From Cyprinodon diabolis (taxonomy: Eukaryota > Chordata > Actinopteri > Cyprinodontiformes > Cyprinodontidae): a DNA stretch of 64,000 nt. This document shows positions 58,364 through 64,000 of the stretch, piece after piece. Location: positions 31,899,235 to 31,963,234 of the forward strand of contig CM060066.1 in the NCBI GenBank assembly GCA_030533445.1. Reading direction: 5' to 3'. The notes below the pieces were generated by a model that made no database searches, was not told where the DNA came from, and saw nothing but the letters and a program-made list of their open reading frames with translations. Position 1 is the stretch's first letter; each line of letters opens with the position of its first letter. Both the position numbers and the translations under genes were made by a program.

Positions 58364-59004
58364 AGGAAAAGTAGAAGTGCACTGTAAATATATAATCATT
58401 TGTCTTGTGTGTCTTTGTCTATGTGAAGTGTGAAAGAGTTAACTAATTAAGGGGGAGTAAGAGAGAGGGGATAGAAATAAGAAGAATTAGAATAAAGAAT
58501 AAGAATAATAAATAGGAGAGTAATTTATTATTAAGAATAAGACGAGACTTAAAAGGCATAATAATAAATTAATATAATTAATTATTATAAAATATAGTTA
58601 AAAAAAGAATAACACAAAAATTAACAGAATTGGTAACTATAACAGAATTGGTAACTGAAAAACACATGGTTAAAAGGATAAAATAAATTAACAAGGTCCC
58701 AATTTAAAACTACAAAACAGGTTATAAGTGAATTAAAAATTATGTTATACATAAAATATAGAGTAACTAAACTGAATACTCAGTAAAAGTACAAAAATAA
58801 TATTATAAATTTGTTTTATTAGAGATCCTAACTCAAATTGTAGAGATCTAAAAATTAAGAAGTAGAATAATTAGACAAAAAAAATAAAAAATAAAACACG
58901 ATCTGTATTGGAGAGAGCAGAACCAGTTAAATTAAAATTAATTAAGGACTATAAAGGCTGGTGAATAAGCACATACCCTAAGGGTTGAGTGACTGCTGGT
59001 TGCC
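58364..59004 (+). other. AT-rich rest of the retroviral leader
   Basis: About 640 bp, rich in AATAA words, with no open frame. Together with the hairpin array the leader from primer site to gag ATG is about 1.6 kb, long for a retrovirus. Confidence 0.6.
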
Positions 59005-59193
59005 ATGGGAGCCAATGTGAGCAAATAGACTGAGGGACTAACGGCAGCCAAACTGGTAATAATGACACATCCATCCAATAAGCGCAAAATTCAAAAATGC
59101 ATGACAGAATGGTATAAGATAACATCTGGGAAAAATCGCTGGCCTAAAGAGGGCAGCTTTGATCCTTCATGCTGTGATGAAGTGGAAGAAAGA
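59005..59193 (+). pseudogene. Retroviral gag, N-terminal matrix fragment
   Basis: The ATG in good Kozak context (TTGCCATGG) opens MGANVSK, a myristoylation-type start, but codon 8 is TAG. In the same frame coding continues (LTAAKLVIMTHPSNKRK, then NRWPKEGSFDPSCCDE), which fits a matrix domain of about 60 residues. It is then cut at 59194 by the inverted-repeat element. The rest of gag, the protease and RT are absent. Gag would have built the particle; this copy cannot. Confidence 0.75.
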
Positions 59194-59592
59194 CTCACAC
59201 TGGCTCCGGTGCGGTTACCGAGCCGACGGAGACCGCAACTCCCGCACACCCCCTCTCACACCGCCCTTTTGACTACGGTGCGGTGCGGCTCTGCAGCTCC
59301 GACAACAGGTCAGGAGATTTAACAGAAGTTCACTTGAGTTCACGTAACTTCACGCGATAACACGGCCCAAATAAGGATATTTGCGAGAGCTTGTTGCGGA
59401 GGGCTCCGGCACACCGCAAGGATAGCTTTCTTGCAGAATTTTCTGCAGCGCCGGAGTGTCTCGGTAACCGCAGCCGGACAGCTCAGCAGCCGGTGAGAGA
59501 GGTTTACGTCTTTTTAATGACTTGGAATCACTGCGGCGCCGCACCCACCGCACCGCAACGGTAAGACCGGAGTCGGTGTGAGCCTGGGGTTA
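59194..59592 (-). mobile_element. GC-rich inverted-repeat element, copy 2
   Basis: Inverted, about 96 percent identical by eye to 6238-6646. Its right end is complete to GGGGTTA (59592), but the left end starts at CTCACACTGG, lacking about ten terminal bases. It joins gag matrix on the left to RNase H on the right, so the left border is a deletion point rather than a clean insertion end. Confidence 0.8.
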
Positions 59593-60384
59593 TACAATCA
59601 TCCAATCCCATCTGATCTGATGCTATTCGTAGACGGATCATGCGTCAGAGGTGAGACAGGGAATAGCGCTGGGTATGGAATAGTCCAACTTAACACCGAT
59701 GGGACCTTTACCAAGGTACAGACAATGAGCCTAGATCAACCTTGCTCTGCCCAGTTGGCAGGGATAAAAGCCTTAACAGCAGCATGTAAATTAGCTACTG
59801 GTAAAAGAGTAACAATCTATACTGACAGTGCATATGGATATGGGGTATGCCACGTAAACGCAAGCATCTGGAAACAACAAGGGTTCGTTAGAACAGATGG
59901 TACCCCCGTTACACATGGGCAAGCTGTTGTGGAATTAATAAAAGCTATGCAACTTCCATCTGCGTTAGCTATTGTAAAATGTGCGGCTCATCAGACAGCA
60001 AAGACACCCATCGCCATAGGAAACAACTTGGCAGATGAAGCAGCCAAAGAAGCCACAGGACCTGCAGTGCAAGGACCAATGGTTCATGTAGCTGAATGTG
60101 AACCTATTACTAATCTAGCCTCATTAATAGAAGCCCAAAATAGAGTATCTGAAGCAGAAAAGCGTCTGTGGATACAGAGGGGGGCGGCACGCTTATCACA
60201 CCCCCATGATGGTTTGTGGCGTAGTTGTCGAGGGCATTTTGTACTACCTTTGTCTTTGTTACCAACCACCATTAAAATAATGCATGGACCTGATCATTGT
60301 TCACGAGCCCAAGTTGTTCAAAAGTTACAGGCAGTCTGGTGGTCACCTTACATGACACCTATGGTAGACAGAGAACTGGCCTAA
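59593..60384 (+). pseudogene. Retroviral RNase H and integrase N-terminus
   Basis: RNase H part of pol: Asp in MLFVDGSC, Asp in IYTDSAYG and the last Asp in NNLADEAAK are present, but the Glu expected after SAQLA is Gly (SAQLAGIKAL), a one-base change that would destroy catalysis. An integrase N-terminus follows (KIMHGPDHCSRAQVVQKL, with the zinc-site histidines), and the frame ends at the TAA at 60382-60384 just before CPHC, which is the cysteine pair of the zinc site. The start is set by the end of the MITE; no own start codon is expected because it was part of a polyprotein. Confidence 0.85.
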
Positions 60385-60986
60385 TGCCCACATTGTCCTA
60401 AGTATAATGTGCGTAACATGTTTACACAACCCTTAGCACATATCCCCATGCCAGACGGTCCGTTCCGCCATCTAATTATGGATTACATTGACATGATAAC
60501 TCGGGTTCAGGGAAGAGGTATATGTTGGTGGTTGTTTGTAGGTTTAGCAGATGGGTGGAAGCATGCCCCACTGCTAGGAACGACCACAAAGCAGCAGCAA
60601 GGTTTTTGTGCAAAGAAGTTTTTCCCAGATTTGGCATGCCTGAGACAATATCATCTGATAATGGACCTCATTTTGTTTCACAGGTGATCCAGCAAATGTT
60701 CAAACAGTTGTGCATAAAACAGAAATTTGGTTGTGTGTATCATCCCCAGTCACAGGCATCCGTGGAACGAGCTAATGGAGTGCTGAAATGTAAAATAGCG
60801 AAGATAATAGCTGACAGCAACAACCGTTTAACATGGGTTGATGCCTTGCCTGTTGCACCCATCTTACCCCTCATGAAATGCTTACAGGTTGACCAATGCC
60901 TCTCCCACAGGTTCGAGGACCCCAGCAGGAGGAGGTTTCCATGGCACAGCTCGAGCATGAACTGGGGGATTACCTCAGATCCTTAA
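60385..60986 (+). pseudogene. Retroviral integrase core (frameshifted)
   Basis: Continues integrase after an in-frame stop: CPHCPKYN, then HLIMDYIDMI with the first catalytic Asp; coding moves to another frame at about 60520 (VVCRFSRWVEACPT), with the second Asp in SSDNGPHFVS and the Glu in SQASVERANG. The end (from about 60850) is degraded, and the usual C-terminal domain is not recognisable. All three catalytic residues are present but in two frames, so the enzyme is not made. Confidence 0.85.
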
Positions 60987-61015
60987 CCCGCATTCACAGA
61001 CTTATATTTCAATAG

Positions 61016-63181
61016 GTGAAAGCAGATGAGGATCCCTCTGCCACTCAGAGCTCTGATGGGAGCTCTGATCTGACCCAGATCCATCCGTCGTTCAGGTACT
61101 GGACGAACTTCTTTCTTCTGACCCATCAGATGCTGGTGGAGTCCTGTCCCCTTCACATCCCTCACCTGAACCTTCCCCTTTCCTCCCCTCCCTTTCCCCT
61201 TCCTCCTCCACGGCAAGTGGGCCGTCGGGCGAATCGGTCCCGCCCACCCCATCGCCGTTTGGTCGTCTCTCGCATGCGTCTTCTTCCGTCTCTGACTAAT
61301 TTTCTTCTTCTGTTAACCCTTTTTGGGTTAACAAGGGGGGATCTTATTAAAGTTACTTCTAACAATGCACACTCACATTTAATGCGTCAAACACAAACAT
61401 GCGCCTTAGCAATGATAACACTAGCTACTAACCAAGGGGTAATCAGTAATAATGACGGGGAGAATATATCACTAATGCATGTGCAAATCAAAGGATATGA
61501 TTATGTAATGTCTGAAGAAATTTTAGGGAAGTCAATGGGGAAACATTGGCTTGGAATTCCACGAAGCATGGACTGCCGTGGGGATGGGATGGTGATCATT
61601 GAGGTAAGATGCAAAACAAACATATGCCAAAACATACTAACAAAACAAGTAATGACAGTAGAAAGAGTATATAGAGTGGTACAACTAATGAATAGAAGAG
61701 ATCTAGACAAATTAAAAACTGCACACTGGGAGACCAATATGTTCCAACAATGGATTCAGTACTCTGTCCAGACAATGTTTAAAGCCAAAAAACGTCCTAA
61801 AGATGATTGTATAGCCTGTTATAATGTTAAAAAGTTACCAGCCCTTCGGATTCTGCCAGGAAGTAAAATAGGTGACTGCTAAGAAGTAGGGATAAGGTGC
61901 TTTGCTCACTGTGCCATGCATATGGCTGCAGGTATGAGATCATGGTCAAAGAATTGGACAGTATGCCCCAGAGCACTGAACTCCTCAATAAACGATGTAA
62001 TGAGTACGTTCTCCCTCCCACCAGTAGTACAAAAACCAGCTGACCTGATTTTTCCGTTTTGTATTGCCCGAGGGAAAGAACTAGAAGAGGTGACCAATAG
62101 AACCTCTAGTCAAATGTGGACAGCGGATAGACTGATGACATGTAGTAATAGAACATGGTACCCACTAACAGCAGAAGGGAACTCCACTCGCCACGTTAAG
62201 TTTTGTAAAACAAGTCTCAATGCTACCATACGTTGTGAACAAGTAGTACCAGATGGGGGACATGTCATCTATGAGTTCCAACCTTCAAGTGTATCTCAAT
62301 ACCGAATACAGAGCCTGGCGCAGGGATCTGCCCCTTTAGGTGACATTTTTTGGATGTGTCACAATGAGACACGGATGTTGACCACACTACCCGATCAGTG
62401 GGAAGGGATTTGTGCACCAGTGATGATGACAGGACAACTAAAGTTAATAGTAAATAACCCAATAGGCATTAATGAAATAACCAGTCACGCTAAAAGAAGT
62501 ACTCCCGTTAATCACGAGTGGAAAACATCAGATGAGGTATATATCACCTGGGATCAGATCCCACATGGAGTACCTGAAGACCAGGTTGCCATAGTGAGTG
62601 GTTGGATAGAAAGCGGAAGAGGGGCCGGTGCAGTACCAATCTACGGATCAATTGTTAATGCGCAGTATATAGTTCGCAATAGTAGATGGGTAAATCTCCT
62701 ATGGTATAATCAACAAAGGTTTATAAATTTTACAATAAAGGGCATAGATCTGGTAAAGGATCAATTGCATGCTACTTCACTAATGGTTCTGCAGAATAGG
62801 TTCGTGCTAGAATCCCGTATGGCTGGGGACCAAGGAATATGTGATTATATTGGAGAAGATTGTTGTACTTTGATTCCTATGCATACAGGGGTTAATGGCA
62901 GCCTCACAGGAGTCCTTCAGGAAATGAAACGCATGAGAGATGAATATGTGCTGCAATCTAATTGGAACACTCAGTTAAAGGGCTTCTGGGATTGGTTTAA
63001 TAAGCTTGGATGGGGAAAATATCTTAAGGCAGCGGGGATGGTTCTAGGAGCAATAATATTAATCATAATGATAGTTATTTGTTGCGTCATACCCCTTGTT
63101 CGGGGATTGGTCTCAAAGCTGGTTGTAAGTGTAACTGGACAATTCCCAATTGTAGAAATACAGTTAGACCAAGTCATATAG
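61016..63181 (+). pseudogene. Retroviral env, gamma-type, one in-frame stop
   Basis: One reading frame of 722 codons broken only by the TAA at 61880-61882. The likely start is the ATG at 61274, followed by a hydrophobic signal peptide (LTNFLLLLTLFGL). SU has a CxxC (CIAC). A basic cut-site candidate is HAKRS near 62488-62502. The TM part has the gamma-type pattern LQNRF ... CDYIGEDCC (C-x6-CC), a membrane span (AAGMVLGAIILIIMIVICC) and a short tail. Env would mediate entry and, in some hosts, has been recruited for other roles. The single stop means only truncated products here unless another allele differs. Confidence 0.85.
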
Positions 63182-63402
63182 AACATAACCATGATCTCCT
63201 CCCACCCCCACCAGGTACGTGCATTTCTTTAGTAACAAAAATTGTATATATGTATATTAACATGCATAACGATAACTCATATACTTACTCACTTAGATAT
63301 AATAATTTGCATGCTGAAGTTTTATGGATTTAGGGAAATAATATGCCTCATAATGATATATAAATATGCTACACTATGTCTCCAAATGCAGATTAATTGA
63401 AC

Positions 63403-63570
63403 ATGGCGGAGTCTTACGAGATAAATGAGGAGACTTATTATGGGCTCTATCCCCCAAATAATCCCCAAACCGTAGAGGCATGGATAGAGTGTAACAAGCC
63501 CGGGGGACCCAACAAACATGCGTCGATAGGCACACAAGTAGCAGTAGCACGGAAATTTATTCAAAGTTGA
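63403..63570 (+). CDS. Small post-env ORF 1 (55 aa), unknown
   Basis: Opens at the ATG of AACATGGCGGAG and codes 55 residues starting MAESYEINEETYYGLYPPNN. It is acidic at the N-terminus, has no signal peptide, and ends FIQS at a TGA that overlaps the next ATG by one base (TGATG). I do not recognise it. It lies about 220 bp after env, where complex retroviruses carry accessory genes, but chance cannot be excluded for so short a frame. The tight overlap with the next frame favours a real pair. Confidence 0.4.
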   Translation: MAESYEINEETYYGLYPPNNPQTVEAWIECNKPGGPNKHASIGTQVAVARKFIQS

Positions 63571-63806
63571 TGAAGGGTCTGACGCACATCTACTCACGTC
63601 GTCCCTTGGAAATGATTCGCCGCACCATGTACAAACGCAAGGCAAAGGCAGGGAATCAGCGTTTGACCCGAGAAAATGCAGAGCTGACACGTCAACTTCA
63701 AGAGGCATGGCAGACCATAATCACCCTGCAAGGGCAGCTGCTGCAGCTGACCGCTGATCAAAAGCGCATGGCTCCCTACCCCTGTGGAGGCCCGAACTAT
63801 TATTAA
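63570..63806 (+). CDS. Small post-env ORF 2 (78 aa), basic plus coiled coil
   Basis: The ATG overlaps the stop of the previous small frame. It codes 78 residues: a basic region (about 11-33, with SRRP, IRRTMYKRKAKAG) followed at once by heptad-like Leu and Ile spacing (LTRENAELTRQLQEAWQTII, then LQGQLLQL), and a short tail ending GGPNYY. The arrangement resembles a small bZIP-like protein. It has no membrane segment. I do not recognise the family. If real it could bind nucleic acid as a dimer; this is inference from composition only. Confidence 0.45.
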   Translation: MKGLTHIYSRRPLEMIRRTMYKRKAKAGNQRLTRENAELTRQLQEAWQTIITLQGQLLQLTADQKRMAPYPCGGPNYY

Positions 63807-64000
63807 TCTCAACCACAACACCATACTGGATATAAAGGACAATGCTAATTATTAATGATTATGAATACCTATGCTAAAATTAACTGACAGAATAATTGTG
63901 TATGTGCATAACATATGTGACAGTACAAGTACTGTGCAGGAGAGTGCCACATGGTTACTCATATGTTGGTTGTAATGACGGTCTATTGACCATTAGATGA
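63807..64000. other. No recognised feature up to the window end
   Basis: AT-rich. The expected retroviral 3' LTR is not recognised here. Confidence 0.5.

Larger units (their letters stand above)
57111..63806 (+). mobile_element. Endogenous retrovirus, gamma-type env, defective
   Basis: Order: LTR part with TATA and poly(A) signals, tRNA-type primer site, long leader, gag start, [gap filled by a MITE], RNase H, integrase, env, and two small ORFs. Gag codon 8 is a stop, most of gag, protease and RT are missing, RNase H lacks its catalytic Glu, pol has a stop and a frameshift, and env has one stop, so this copy cannot produce particles. The 3' LTR is not in the window. It resembles fish class I (gamma/epsilon-like) elements. 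Confidence 0.88.

Noticed and set aside
57111..64000. Foamy-virus type or spuma-like element
   Set aside because: The env has the gamma-type C-x6-CC pattern and the gag start is of the myristoylated type, so a class I-like assignment is better.
1..64000. CRISPR array, tRNA or rRNA genes
   Set aside because: No spaced direct repeats of that kind; the tandem repeats present are contiguous. No tRNA or rRNA was recognised by eye.

Overview
The window looks like nuclear DNA of a teleost fish, probably a percomorph; the species cannot be told from the sequence. The reasons are introns with GT/AG borders, a vertebrate carboxypeptidase Z gene next to a GPR78/GPR26-type receptor relic, and a dense load of fish-type mobile elements (a chromodomain Ty3/Gypsy element, hAT and Tc1 elements, LINE relics, a gamma-type endogenous retrovirus). 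No rRNA, tRNA, CRISPR array or bacterial operon was seen.

Layout. 1-2.0 kb: minus-strand Gypsy-like pol wreckage. 2.1-3.6 kb: LINE relic. 6.2-6.6 kb: a GC-rich inverted-repeat element (MITE) whose near-identical sister lies in the retrovirus at 59.2 kb. 10.4-11.4 kb: a tandem repeat split by a dispersed repeat. 11.5-17.4 kb: a complete but frameshifted chromovirus-type Gypsy element with both LTRs, a 5-bp target duplication and a self-priming type primer site. 17.8-19.8 kb: repeat copies and two solo LTRs. 21.6-22.9 kb: a very pure 1.2-kb GGTA array. 24-32 kb: MITEs, hAT elements and a solo LTR. 32.4-35.8 kb: a LINE broken by a hAT. 36.5-38.0 kb: a Gypsy integrase relic and its LTR.

The one intact host gene is CPZ, minus strand, 51379 to 40288: twelve exons whose phases all agree and which give 654 codons plus a stop. 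Its large intron 2 holds an almost certainly intact Tc1-family transposon and intron 11 holds a hAT-like element. Just upstream, in the same orientation, is a receptor relic of the GPR78/GPR26 type (55733-54941) with frame breaks and an internal deletion. As I recall, human GPR78 and CPZ are also neighbours in this order, so the pair looks like conserved synteny in which the receptor has died. Two nested hAT elements lie between the genes.

From about 57.1 kb to the window end lies an endogenous retrovirus on the plus strand: LTR part, tRNA-Arg type primer site, a long leader with a remarkable array of 13 hairpins that share AG-starting pentaloops, a broken gag start, a MITE sitting where most of gag-pro-RT is missing, RNase H and integrase with breaks, a nearly open env, and two overlapping small ORFs after env, the second with a basic region and a leucine-zipper-like heptad pattern. 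The leader hairpin array and the post-env ORF pair are the best candidates here for undescribed biology.
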